Origin: Dehalococcoidia bacterium
Lineage (GTDB): Bacteria; Chloroflexota; Dehalococcoidia; GIF9; AB-539-J10
Direction: 5' to 3'
Assembly: GCA_023229725.1 (NCBI GenBank)
Contig: JALNYR010000012.1
Coordinates: 1-27,463, forward strand
Length of the DNA: 27,463 bases
The notes below the pieces were generated by a model. It was given only the letters and a program-made list of their open reading frames with translations. It had not been told where the DNA came from and made no database searches. Of this stretch, positions 1 to 7,552 are shown in pieces; the stretch's first letter is position 1, and every line of letters starts with the position of its first letter. Both the position numbers and the translations under genes were made by a program.

Positions 1-1914
1 CCGGTTCGAATAGACTGCAGATTGCTGTGACTCCACCTCCAGCACGTGGCGAACACCCAGGATCATTTCGCGGCCATCCGCCAATTGCACGGGTTGTGTT
101 AGGCTCGTTGAGCGCCACAAGTAGTAGTACTCCCCAAGGGTCGAGTGGTCCGCAACTTCATTGTGGACGGGAGAAAGGCCAAGGTGATTGCCAAGGACCG
201 TTATGCCGAACTGCAGATCCGATGCGAAAGGACCGGCACACATGCTCGACAACCATGCCGCTCCGTTCAGTTCACTTTCGTAGAATGTCATTCGTTGCGT
301 CAGGTCTGCGGCGTAGACAGGGCTGTCCGTATTGGAGATGGGCGCGGTCACCATGAGGAACGCAAGCAGACTCGCAGTTGCCGGCCCTGCCACCATGGCG
401 CTCGCTGTTTGCCGACAGAGACTGCACAGCGACATGAGGCCTTCGGCTGCGAGCGGTGCAGCCAGCACCCAGATGAAGGCGAACCATCGGTGCGGCACTA
501 TGTTCCGTATCCCAAACAGTGGGAATGCAAAGGCAAACGCGCTGAGCGCAGCGACAGCCACCGCGATGGTCCACGTCATGGTGGTTCCGGTCCTGGAGGA
601 CCGCGGGGCGAGAGCACCGACGGCGACAAGGAAGTAGAACATCGCGAAACTTGAGACCGCCTGAAGTTCTTGTCGGAGAGCGACGCCGCCCTCCGGCGGC
701 CGGTCAAGGAATCCTGCGTCGTTCATGAGAGAGTCGCGCAGGGTCAGGAGAATCTGCTCGAAGAACGTCGCACCACTCGGCGTGTACGGGTTTGTGCTCC
801 AGTGTATGTACATGATGACTGTCAGCATGATAAGAAGCACGGCCAGACCGTGCTGGCGGGACACAGCCGGGGGCCGGTGTGCCATTCCGCGCAGCACCAT
901 CCCTCCTGCCAGCAGAGCCCCCAGGGCTGTCCAGAGGATGAACGAGGAGACCGTGTGGCACAGGACGAGAACGATGGCTGTCAGGAGCAGTAGTAGTGCG
1001 TGTGCGGGGAGTCTGCGTGGCAGTCCAATCGTGAGCATTATTGCCACGGTGAAGAGGGAGAGGCCCATTGACGTGGGGATGATCTGGGTTCCCCACTGCA
1101 GGTGGTAGCTTGTAAAGAGCGCGATGAGTCCGGCAACGCATGCCGCAGTGGGGCCTACGAGGTGTCTCGCCACGACGACCACTGCGAGCACGGAGAATGC
1201 GAGGGGGACCCCCACGCTGACAAACAGGGCGGTCTTGGCGGATACGCCAAGCAGGTTGGCTGCCATGACAACAGTGACATGCATGGCCGGGTAGTGTAGG
1301 TAGTACGGGCTATCCCAGTCTGCTGGCACATGGCCGCCAGCCAGTATTGACTGCGTCAGTTGTTCGTGACCCCACGCGTCAGAGCCGGGGAATCCCGGAG
1401 TGAGGTAGAAGACGCTACCACGGACTACGAGTGAGAGTAAGATGGCTCCCGATAGGAATAGTACCATCCGGGTCGGACTGGGCTTGCTGCACAACTGCAG
1501 GGTGAGAAGAGCGCAAGCAACGGCGACGACCACGAAGAACGAGAGCGGGCGCTCCGTTCTTGCGCTGTGGGCGATCAACGCGGCGACACCGAGCAGCAGC
1601 CAGAAGCAGGCTTGGATGGTGAGTAGGGCATTGCGCCCAATGGGTTCTGCAGTGGCCTGTGACTGGTGGCGATGCGTCGCCAGTGCGAGAATCCCCGCGA
1701 GTGCGAGACCGGGCCCAAGGGTCAGCATGTAGGCATTGACATGGAGGAAGTTGAGGCAGGCGATGGCCACGCCCAGGGCGATGGCGAGCAATGCGCCGAT
1801 ACGCTGCAGACTGTCCGCGCGGGAGACTGGCTCCTCAGTGTTGTGCAGAGTATTCGTTGTTCTCACGGCGTTGTGCGTCGACCTGCGGAGACCTTGTGCG
1901 GACTCGCGTGACAT
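1..1914 (-). CDS. Polytopic membrane protein, GT-C glycosyltransferase-like (C-terminus cut by window edge)
   Basis: The minus frame stays open from an ATG at 1914 to base 1, giving 638 residues with no stop, so the C-terminus is missing. After about 40 polar cytoplasmic residues there are roughly a dozen hydrophobic segments separated by short charged loops. An early extracytoplasmic loop reads GSDAWGHEQLTQSILAGG and then DWDSPYYLHYPAMH. Such an acidic first loop in a polytopic protein resembles the GT-C fold (lipid-phosphate-sugar-dependent transferases of the RgtA/PMT type). The last roughly 120 residues visible are soluble and probably extracytoplasmic. The gene lies 199 bp downstream of a DegT-like gene on the same strand, which fits a surface-glycan setting. 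No strong ribosome-binding site precedes 1914 (GAGAGG lies about 14 nt upstream), so the start is uncertain. The substrate is unknown and the GT-C call is inference. Confidence 0.7.
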   Translation of the reverse strand, partial: MSRESAQGLRRSTHNAVRTTNTLHNTEEPVSRADSLQRIGALLAIALGVAIACLNFLHVNAYMLTLGPGLALAGILALATHRHQSQATAEPIGRNALLTIQACFWLLLGVAALIAHSARTERPLSFFVVVAVACALLTLQLCSKPSPTRMVLFLSGAILLSLVVRGSVFYLTPGFPGSDAWGHEQLTQSILAGGHVPADWDSPYYLHYPAMHVTVVMAANLLGVSAKTALFVSVGVPLAFSVLAVVVVARHLVGPTAACVAGLIALFTSYHLQWGTQIIPTSMGLSLFTVAIMLTIGLPRRLPAHALLLLLTAIVLVLCHTVSSFILWTALGALLAGGMVLRGMAHRPPAVSRQHGLAVLLIMLTVIMYIHWSTNPYTPSGATFFEQILLTLRDSLMNDAGFLDRPPEGGVALRQELQAVSSFAMFYFLVAVGALAPRSSRTGTTMTWTIAVAVAALSAFAFAFPLFGIRNIVPHRWFAFIWVLAAPLAAEGLMSLCSLCRQTASAMVAGPATASLLAFLMVTAPISNTDSPVYAADLTQRMTFYESELNGAAWLSSMCAGPFASDLQFGITVLGNHLGLSPVHNEVADHSTLGEYYYLWRSTSLTQPVQLADGREMILGVRHVLEVESQQSAVYSNR

Positions 1915-2014
1915 CGAGAGTATACGCCAGCCTCTCAGGAGTGAGCCAGAGGTGACGTGAGATTCCCACGTTCCGCATAGAAGGGGTCGGTCGCCTCTCG
2001 GTTCCCCATGGCAG

Positions 2015-2055
2015 GGAGCAGGTGAGGATGCGCAGTTGGCTCACTCACCTGCTCC
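2015..2055. repeat. 12-bp perfect inverted repeat between DegT-like and GT-C-like genes
   Basis: GGAGCAGGTGAG at 2015-2026 pairs perfectly with CTCACCTGCTCC at 2044-2055, leaving a 17-nt loop. It starts 59 bp downstream of the DegT-like stop and about 100 bp upstream of the next start. No T-run follows on the minus strand, so it looks more like a processing, attenuation or operator site than a classic intrinsic terminator. Confidence 0.5.
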
Positions 2056-2113
2056 GGTCTCTTTGTCGGTCCGAGGGAAGGCAGATGTTGTTCGGCGTAT
2101 GCCCGAAAGAACG

Positions 2114-3310
2114 TTAGGGTTGGGGGGCCCCTCCTTCCGCTATGCCTGTGGACTCACCGTCCCTCGGGATTCGGAAGGCCAGCAGGCGCATTGTTGTCAG
2201 CATCTTGTCTGTGTCTTCCGCGCTGATGCTGGCATGCATTGGCAGGAACACAAGACTGTTCATCAAGCGCCAGACGGGCGCAAGCCTCGGCAAGTCCTCT
2301 GGAAGCGGCCCCCAGCGCGGGCCGTTGTCCGGCTGCTCTGCGCCGGAAGTGAACACGTCTCTGTACTTGAGCAGCGTACTGTCACTCGAGTCTACGTCCA
2401 TTCCCAACCGCCGCAACGCGGCGGTCACATCTGCCGGCGCCATCGGGTGGTCCGGCAGGAGCCGCACGGCATACCGGTGGTAGATGTGGCTGGCGTGCGG
2501 TGGGGTGAGTGGCGGCACTAACGTAGTGATGTCTTTCAGACCCTCGGTGAGCAGGTGGGCGTTGGTGGTGCGGGCCGCAATGTCCTCATCCAGCCACCTG
2601 AGGCGAGTTTTGCAGAGTGCCGCCGCCAGGCCTGACATGCGAGAGCCACAGGCCGAGACTGTCTCCAGCTCGCAACTGTAGTAGTCACTGGTCCGCAGAG
2701 CGCGGACTTCATCCGCGACTATGGCACTGTCTGTCGTGACCATGCCTCCTTCGCCGGCGGACAGTACGTCGCCGTCCGTGAACGAGAAGCAGCCGTCGCC
2801 GAAGCCGCCTACCTTCCTGCCGCCCCAGGCGGCGCCGGTGGCCCGGCGCGCGTCCTCCACCACTGGGAGACCATGTCGCTCTGCAATGGACATGAGCGAC
2901 CACATGTCGCACGGGCAGCCGAACTGGTGTACCGGCAGGATGGCCCGAGTGCGTGGCCCGATGCATGCCTCGACTGAGTCCGGCTTGAGTGTGTAGGTCC
3001 GCGTGCCGACCTCGGCCAGCATGGCTGCTGCGCCGGCGGCGTGGATAGCCCGGAACACGGCCACACTTGCCAGCGGCGAGGTGATGACCTCGTTACCGGG
3101 GCCGACGCCGCGGGCGCGCAACGCGAAGTGGAGCGCGGCTTCGCCGGAGCCGACGGCCACGGCGTAGCGCGTGCCGACGTACGCTGCGAACTCATCCTCG
3201 AGAGCCTCCACCTCCGCCCCTTGCGCGAACTGTCCCGAACGTGCCACCCTGATCAGCGCCTGGACCTCCTCCTCCTGTGCCTCGGCCGCGTGCATGGGGG
3301 ATACCGGCAT
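2114..3310 (-). CDS. DegT/DnrJ/EryC1/StrS-family aminotransferase homologue lacking the PLP lysine
   Basis: This 398-aa protein has the full length and order of the DegT fold-type I family. Visible motifs are YAVAVGSGEAAL (residues 49-60), an ITSPLASVA strand, ILPVHQFGCPCDM (124-136), VVEDARRATGA (150-160) and CFSFTDGDVLSAGEGG (174-189). D153 fits the Asp that binds the PLP ring nitrogen. In family members the fourth residue after FSF is the Schiff-base lysine (FSFHxxKN); here it is D181. The usual Gln/His after the EDA motif is Arg, and the substrate-loop Thr is Glu57. A normal sugar aminotransferase reaction therefore looks impossible. Known alternatives are a lysine-less dehydratase such as ColD (His at this position) or a non-catalytic partner. 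The ATG at 3310 was chosen because AAGGAGAGG sits 2 nt upstream and the conserved domain begins there. Confidence 0.85.
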   Translation of the reverse strand: MPVSPMHAAEAQEEEVQALIRVARSGQFAQGAEVEALEDEFAAYVGTRYAVAVGSGEAALHFALRARGVGPGNEVITSPLASVAVFRAIHAAGAAAMLAEVGTRTYTLKPDSVEACIGPRTRAILPVHQFGCPCDMWSLMSIAERHGLPVVEDARRATGAAWGGRKVGGFGDGCFSFTDGDVLSAGEGGMVTTDSAIVADEVRALRTSDYYSCELETVSACGSRMSGLAAALCKTRLRWLDEDIAARTTNAHLLTEGLKDITTLVPPLTPPHASHIYHRYAVRLLPDHPMAPADVTAALRRLGMDVDSSDSTLLKYRDVFTSGAEQPDNGPRWGPLPEDLPRLAPVWRLMNSLVFLPMHASISAEDTDKMLTTMRLLAFRIPRDGESTGIAEGGAPQP

Positions 3311-3447
3311 TTCCTCTCCTTCCTTGCGTGTCGGAAGATGGAGTTGGTCGGGGCGTGCGACAGGCGTGAATCGCGTGATGACGTTGATGCTGTCTGGGGA
3401 GCCGCCTGCCAGGGGTCGCCGACACTCGGCCCTGCCCCTAGTTTCAT

Positions 3448-3475
3448 GGTAGGGCCGCGCGGCCGTGCGCCTACC
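3448..3475. repeat. Nested inverted repeat in the gap between flavoprotein and DegT-like genes
   Basis: GGTAGG (3448-3453) and CCTACC (3470-3475) flank a GGCCGCGCGGCC palindrome (3453-3464). It lies about 70 bp downstream of the flavoprotein stop, in a 233-bp gap that otherwise shows no gene. It could be a weak terminator or simply GC-rich chance structure. Confidence 0.3.
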
Positions 3476-3543
3476 GGCGTGTGTAGGACAATCGCTACGT
3501 GTCCGGTAAGGATGAGGAATCGTCGCCTCGCTGGGGCTGCCGG

Positions 3544-5049
3544 TCAGGGCACCCGTGTCATGAACTCCTTCCCATCCCGCTTGCAGATGAGCTGGGTCAC
3601 GTGGCGGCCGGAGAGCGCCGCCGGCGGCAGGCCGCCGCCCGGCTCTACCCACTGCCCCACCATGTAGAACTGCCCGAGACCCGGCAGCGTCTTCTTCATC
3701 CGCAGGTTGAACGTCTCCTGCGTCACCCGCCAGCCCATGAAGCTCCCCCTCCAGTTGCCCGTGTACCGCGCCAGCGTCACCGGCGTGGCCACATCCCGCA
3801 TCTCCACCTGCCCCGTCAGTCCCGGGAAGCGCCGCTCGAGCACCGCCAGCACCTGCTCCGCCACCCTCTCCTTCTCCGCGCGGTAGCGCTCCGGCTCCCG
3901 CTGCAGTTCCTCCCAGTACTCCCAGGGACTGCCCAGCATGACGCGGAAGACCGTCCTGCCCTCCGGCGCCATGGACGGATCGAAGTGGTACGGGTGCATG
4001 AGCAGATGCTTCCGCTCCCGGCCGGCGATAGTCCGCGGCTCGTCCAGCGGCAGGCAGAGGCCTGAGACCGAGGGCGGCACATCCGGGAACGTCCGCGCCA
4101 TGCCGAAGGAGACGAACACGAGCGGCTCATACAGCCTCGAATCCTGGTAGTAGCCCTTGACCTTCTCGTCCGCGTACGTGCCATCGAGCATATCGAAGAT
4201 GGTCGTCCGGCCGTCCGCCGCGGAGATGACCGTCTCCGCCCGGTGCTCCGTCCCGTGCGCCAACCGAACGCCGACCGCACGGTCGTTCTCCACCAGTATC
4301 CGGGCCACCCTGGACCGGTAGCTCACCTCGCCGCCGAGGCCGAGGTAGCGTTGCTCGATGGTCCTCGCGAACTCGAACGAGCCGCCCAGCGGGTAGCCCG
4401 CCGCCTTCGCCCGCACCCACGTCATCGGCATCAGCAGCCCGAGCACCGGGAACTCCGCCGCGTCCGAGACCGCCGCCAGCAGCGCCTCCCGCAGGAAGGG
4501 GCTCTTCAGCCGGGAGGTGAACCCGCCCACCGTCACCTTGCCCCAGCGACGCAGCACGCCCATGTAGGGGAGAAAGCCCCACGCCGTCCGGAGACCGCCG
4601 AGCGGCCCTTCCAGCTCCGCGGGCTTGCGCACCGGCATGTCGAACCTCTTGAGCTTCCGCATCACGTTCGTCAGGTCGCGGATGGGCGCGGCATCCTCCG
4701 GCGCAAGCTCCAGCAGGTGCTGTTCGAGGCGGTCAGGCTCCACGTACAGGCTGAGCGTCCGGCCGTCCCGGCCTTCGACCCGGATGAACGTATCGTGGTC
4801 GATGAAGCTGTGCCGCTGGGGAATGCCCAGCTCCTGCCAGACGCGGTGCATCGCGCTCGCCGGGCCCGAGCCCACGAGCCACTCCATGCAACCATCGATG
4901 GTGTAGCCGTTGCGCTTCCAGGCGGTGCAGACGCCGCCCGGGCGCGTATCCATCTCGAAGATGTGCGTCCGGTAGCCGTTCATCCGCAGGTAGCAGCCGG
5001 CGGACAGTCCCGCGACTCCCGCCCCGATGATGATGACTGACTTCTCCAT
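3544..5049 (-). CDS. CrtI/phytoene-desaturase-like FAD-dependent oxidoreductase
   Basis: This 501-aa flavoprotein opens with a Rossmann dinucleotide motif (VIIIGAGVAGL, residues 5-15), followed by an acidic strand end (FEMDTRPGG). It closes with the GQWVEPGGGLPPAALSGR signature typical of phytoene-desaturase, carotene-isomerase and retinol-saturase relatives. Length matches that family (about 490-520). Members oxidise, reduce or isomerise polyene lipids at the membrane. No crtB, squalene or other carotenoid gene lies nearby, so the substrate cannot be assigned. The start at 5049 is set by AGGAGG five bases upstream and by the glycine motif falling at residue 9; a longer frame upstream has no comparable site. 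It is transcribed divergently from arsR, with the two starts 196 bp apart. It may be co-transcribed with the DegT-like gene 233 bp downstream, but that is not clear. Confidence 0.85.
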   Translation of the reverse strand: MEKSVIIIGAGVAGLSAGCYLRMNGYRTHIFEMDTRPGGVCTAWKRNGYTIDGCMEWLVGSGPASAMHRVWQELGIPQRHSFIDHDTFIRVEGRDGRTLSLYVEPDRLEQHLLELAPEDAAPIRDLTNVMRKLKRFDMPVRKPAELEGPLGGLRTAWGFLPYMGVLRRWGKVTVGGFTSRLKSPFLREALLAAVSDAAEFPVLGLLMPMTWVRAKAAGYPLGGSFEFARTIEQRYLGLGGEVSYRSRVARILVENDRAVGVRLAHGTEHRAETVISAADGRTTIFDMLDGTYADEKVKGYYQDSRLYEPLVFVSFGMARTFPDVPPSVSGLCLPLDEPRTIAGRERKHLLMHPYHFDPSMAPEGRTVFRVMLGSPWEYWEELQREPERYRAEKERVAEQVLAVLERRFPGLTGQVEMRDVATPVTLARYTGNWRGSFMGWRVTQETFNLRMKKTLPGLGQFYMVGQWVEPGGGLPPAALSGRHVTQLICKRDGKEFMTRVP

Positions 5050-5098
5050 CACGTCCTCCTGCACCCGTGTCTCCCGGCCAGTTCCGACCGGGATTCTG

Positions 5099-5104
5099 AT
5101 TCTA
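5099..5104 (-). promoter_or_regulatory. Possible -10 element of the CrtI-like gene
   Basis: TAGAAT on the minus strand lies about 50 bp upstream of the flavoprotein start. No convincing -35 hexamer sits 17 bp away, so this is only a candidate. Confidence 0.3.
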
Positions 5105-5181
5105 TCCCACGGGATGCCCGGAGAACAGAGTGCTGCGAGCGAGGGCACGCCACCGTACACTTTCACGCCGTCGCCTCCTCT

Positions 5182-5211
5182 TTGACAGACCGCCGACGGC
5201 GGCGCTACGAT
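5182..5211 (+). promoter_or_regulatory. Sigma-70 promoter of arsR-arsM
   Basis: TTGACA at 5182-5187 and TACGAT at 5206-5211 are separated by 18 bp. The predicted transcript starts near 5218, giving a leader of about 28 nt before the arsR ATG. Confidence 0.7.
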
Positions 5212-5221
5212 ATGGTTCGAT

Positions 5222-5233
5222 AGTTAGCTAACT
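5222..5233. promoter_or_regulatory. Palindromic operator, probable ArsR binding site
   Basis: AGTTAGCTAACT is a perfect 12-bp palindrome just downstream of the predicted transcription start of arsR. Binding there by a dimeric winged-helix repressor would block initiation. The site is not proven; position and symmetry are the evidence. Confidence 0.6.
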
Positions 5234-5245
5234 GGCTAAGTATCA

Positions 5246-5674
5246 ATGACCATGGATGATACGCTTGCCACTACCAGGGCGCTTGCCGACTCCAACCGGC
5301 TGCGGGTCGTCGCCGTCCTTATGGAGCACGAGGAGCTGTGCGTCTGCCAGATAACCGCGCTGCTTGGGCTCGCCACCGCCACGGTCTCCCGCCACATGGC
5401 GATTCTCCACGACGCGCGCCTGCTGCAGAGTCGCAAGGCCGGTCGCTGGGTATTCTACCGGCTGTCCGATGCCGTCAGCCCCGCCCTGAGGCAGTGGCTG
5501 AAGGACTCGCTGTCCCATTCTGAAGGCGTGGAGACTGACCGCGTGACCGTGAAGCGGATACTCTCGTGCGACCCTCGAACCCTGTGCACGTGCTTCAAGC
5601 CCCGGCAGCGGCCGGGCTATCCGGTGATGGAGATTCCGTCTGACGAAGGAGTGGAAAGGAAGGAAGACAGATGA
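5246..5674 (+). CDS. arsR: ArsR-family arsenic/metalloid-responsive repressor
   Basis: This 142-aa protein has a winged helix-turn-helix: LADSNRLRVVAVL (13-25), ELCVCQI (30-36), a recognition helix around LATATVSRHMAIL (42-54) and a wing ending GRWVFYRL (66-73). The ELCVC motif, with Cys32 and Cys34, is the As(III)-binding site of the E. coli-type ArsR; the third cysteine of that site (position 37) is absent. A C-terminal cluster, Cys108, Cys114 and Cys116, could complete or add a site. Binding of arsenite should release the repressor and switch on arsM. The gene overlaps arsM by 4 bp (ATGA), so translation is probably coupled. No clear Shine-Dalgarno sequence precedes 5246, and Met3 at 5252 is an alternative start. 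Confidence 0.92.
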   Translation: MTMDDTLATTRALADSNRLRVVAVLMEHEELCVCQITALLGLATATVSRHMAILHDARLLQSRKAGRWVFYRLSDAVSPALRQWLKDSLSHSEGVETDRVTVKRILSCDPRTLCTCFKPRQRPGYPVMEIPSDEGVERKEDR

Positions 5675-6456
5675 AACAGGCAGACAGTGACACTATTCGC
5701 GACGAGGTGCGTGCGCGCTACGGCGGCATCGCGCGACAGGAAGGCTCCTGCTGCTGCGGTGGCGATGCCGCCAACTCGTGCAACCCGGCGTACACGGCCG
5801 ACACCCTCGGCTATGCTAGAGATGACATAAAGACAGTGCCCGAGGGCGCCGACATGGGGCTCGGCTGCGGCAACCCGCATGCCATCGCCGCCCTGAAGCC
5901 CGGCGAGACCGTCCTCGACCTCGGCAGTGGGGGAGGGCTCGACTGCTTCCTCGCCTCGAAGCGAGTGGGGGCCGAAGGCAAGGTCATCGGCGTCGACATG
6001 ACCCCGGATATGGTGAGCAAGGCCAGGCGCGCCGCGAAAGACGGGGGCTACGCCAACGTCGAGTTCCGCCTCGGCGAGATAGAGCACCTGCCCGTGGCCG
6101 ATGGGACGGTCGACGCCATCCTCTCCAACTGCGTCGTCAACCTCTCGCCCGACAAAGAGTCCGTGTTCAAGGATGCGTTCCGCGTGCTCCGGCGCGGCGG
6201 CCGTCTTGCCATCTCCGACATCGTGGCGCTCAAGCCCCTCCCCGCCGCCGTCAGTGGCAACCGCGACGCCCTGTGCAGTTGCGTGGGCGGCGCCGTCCTC
6301 GTGTCCGACGTCGAGCGCATGCTGCGCGAGGCCGGGTTCAGCGACGTGCGCGTCGACGTGAAGCCGGAGTCCGCCGAGTTCATCCGTACGTGGTTCCCCG
6401 GCAGCGGCTACGAGGACCTCGTCGCCTCGGCGCTCATCTCGGCGGTCAAGCGGTAG
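5671..6456 (+). CDS. arsM: Arsenite S-adenosylmethionine methyltransferase
   Basis: This 261-aa class I SAM methyltransferase converts arsenite to methylated, eventually volatile arsenicals in the cytoplasm. The SAM-binding motif is VLDLGSGGGLD (81-91), with the acidic VIGVDMT strand after it. The family's hallmark cysteines are all visible: an N-terminal CCCGG cluster (27-31), Cys66 in GLGCGNP, Cys154 in SNCVVNLSPDK, and Cys202/Cys204 in CSCVGG. These match the As(III)-binding thiols of ArsM enzymes. The start codon overlaps the arsR stop, and AAGGAAG lies just upstream inside arsR. No arsenic efflux pump or arsenate reductase is present in this window, so the cassette seems to be a methylation-only module, unless a pump is encoded elsewhere. 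Confidence 0.95.
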   Translation: MKQADSDTIRDEVRARYGGIARQEGSCCCGGDAANSCNPAYTADTLGYARDDIKTVPEGADMGLGCGNPHAIAALKPGETVLDLGSGGGLDCFLASKRVGAEGKVIGVDMTPDMVSKARRAAKDGGYANVEFRLGEIEHLPVADGTVDAILSNCVVNLSPDKESVFKDAFRVLRRGGRLAISDIVALKPLPAAVSGNRDALCSCVGGAVLVSDVERMLREAGFSDVRVDVKPESAEFIRTWFPGSGYEDLVASALISAVKR

Positions 6457-6550
6457 CGTGCCCGTGCGCGGCTTGTGACAGCGAAGCGCCTGCATCAGGG
6501 GCGCGTGCACAGTAATGCAGGGTGCCACAGCCTTTGCCGGCGGTATGGGG

Positions 6551-6994
6551 CTACCTGCCATCGTCTGGCTGAAAGCGCTTGTTGACGTTGCCCAGCACGA
6601 GCGGGGGAAGCAGTAGCGACAGCATCGACACTGCCAGCAGGAGCCACCAGCTCAGGGACTGGAAGATGTCCCCTGGTCTCACAAACGTGTAGAACAGGTA
6701 GGCAAGAAACAGGACCCGTCTGATGACTTCGAGACTCACCGCATCGGCCTGATTCCTGGCGGCAACGATTCTCTCATCGTTCTCCGCAACCGGAATGGCG
6801 TCGTTCCTCTTCAGGGCGCGTATCTTGACCAGTGAGGCGAAGGCCATGGCGAACAGGACTATCGATATCGCCTCCAGCGCTTTGTGATAGCCGTGCGGAT
6901 TGAACAACAGCCCGGCGCCAAGCACTGCGATGCCAAGTACGAGACTCACTACGGCAAACGTCCGTTCTCTCCTGATGAGAGCTTCCTTATCCAT
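6551..6994 (-). CDS. DUF2178-like small integral membrane protein
   Basis: This 147-aa protein has about four hydrophobic helices (roughly residues 11-30, 39-57, 90-107 and 112-135) in two pairs. A polar segment between the pairs includes PVAENDERIVAARNQAD; an NDER-type motif of this sort is typical of DUF2178-like membrane proteins. Function is unknown for the family. The ATG at 6994 is preceded by AGGAGG eight bases upstream; a longer frame reaches 7042 but would overlap the regulator gene. It lies 25 bp downstream of a small XRE regulator, an arrangement often seen for this family, so the two are probably one operon and the regulator may sense or control this membrane protein. Confidence 0.75.
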   Translation of the reverse strand: MDKEALIRRERTFAVVSLVLGIAVLGAGLLFNPHGYHKALEAISIVLFAMAFASLVKIRALKRNDAIPVAENDERIVAARNQADAVSLEVIRRVLFLAYLFYTFVRPGDIFQSLSWWLLLAVSMLSLLLPPLVLGNVNKRFQPDDGR

Positions 6995-7019
6995 CACGCA
7001 TTCCTCCTGTCCATTGCGC

Positions 7020-7214
7020 TCATTCCTCCCAGAACAGCTCATCGAGCGTCTTGTGGAGCGTCCTGCAGATTGCGACGCACAGTCTGAGGGTCGGGTTGTA
7101 GTCGCCCGATTCGATGAGCCCGATGGTCTGGCGCGTTACGCCCGCGGCCGCGGCCAGCTGCTCCTGCGAGAGGCCTGCGGCGACCCGAGCTAGCTTCATC
7201 TTCGTGTTCTTCAT
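7020..7214 (-). CDS. Small XRE-family (Cro/CI-type) transcriptional regulator
   Basis: This 64-aa protein is almost entirely one helix-turn-helix domain: KLARVAAGLSQEQLAAAAGVT (7-27) followed by RQTIGLIESGDYNPTLRLCVAICRTLHKTLDELFW. It belongs to the compact YozG/HipB-like XRE subgroup that typically pairs with a short membrane protein, here the DUF2178-like gene 25 bp downstream. GGGAAG lies 4 nt upstream of the ATG. A promoter and a pair of direct repeats sit immediately upstream, which suggests autoregulation. There is no effector domain, so if it senses anything it must do so through a partner. Confidence 0.92.
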   Translation of the reverse strand: MKNTKMKLARVAAGLSQEQLAAAAGVTRQTIGLIESGDYNPTLRLCVAICRTLHKTLDELFWEE

Positions 7215-7229
7215 CGTCTTCCCGCGTCA

Positions 7230-7258
7230 AATGTACTATATATCTTGCATTGTGTCAA
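7230..7258 (-). promoter_or_regulatory. Sigma-70 promoter of the XRE/DUF2178 operon
   Basis: On the minus strand TTGACA (7258-7253) and TACATT (7235-7230) are spaced by 17 bp, only 16 bp upstream of the regulator start codon. The local AT content is sharply higher than in the surroundings. The remaining part of the 338-bp gap (about 7273-7552) holds no gene that I can support. Confidence 0.6.
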
Positions 7259-7272
7259 GTATAGATTGCATT
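7245..7272. promoter_or_regulatory. Tandem direct repeats, candidate XRE operator
   Basis: TTGCATT occurs at 7245-7251 and again at 7266-7272, 21 bp apart, which is two helical turns. The two copies bracket the -35 element of the XRE promoter, as expected for repressor binding on one face of the DNA. Confidence 0.45.
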
Positions 7273-7552
7273 CCGGGCCGGACGTGGGGGATGCTGCGCC
7301 CGGAACCGAATCAAGCCGGGGCCATATCCACTGCGCGTCATGCCGTCGACGCCGCTGACCTCTGACGGAGCGCTGTCACAGGCGCGTGTCAGCCTCGATG
7401 CTGACGTCCGGAAGGACGGTGGGAAAGGTCAGGAATGCCGGCCGGAGTGCAGGGGGAGGCCGCTGCTGGACTCCGAGCGGCCCTGGAATCAACCGTGGGG
7501 TGAGGTCACAACGACCGGAGCCGGTCCCGGGAAACAGGCCACATCCAATGCA

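Noticed and set aside
145..1960. Several plus-strand frames over the left end
   Set aside because: The minus-strand frame is open throughout and encodes regular transmembrane segments; the plus frames are compositional shadows.
1835..2044. 69-codon minus-strand frame upstream of the GT-C-like gene
   Set aside because: It overlaps the start of the larger gene in another frame, has no ribosome site and no recognisable sequence; a leader peptide cannot be excluded.
6487..6505. Imperfect hairpin between convergent arsM and DUF2178 genes
   Set aside because: The stem GCGCC/GGCGC is short and bulged with no T-run, too weak to call a terminator.
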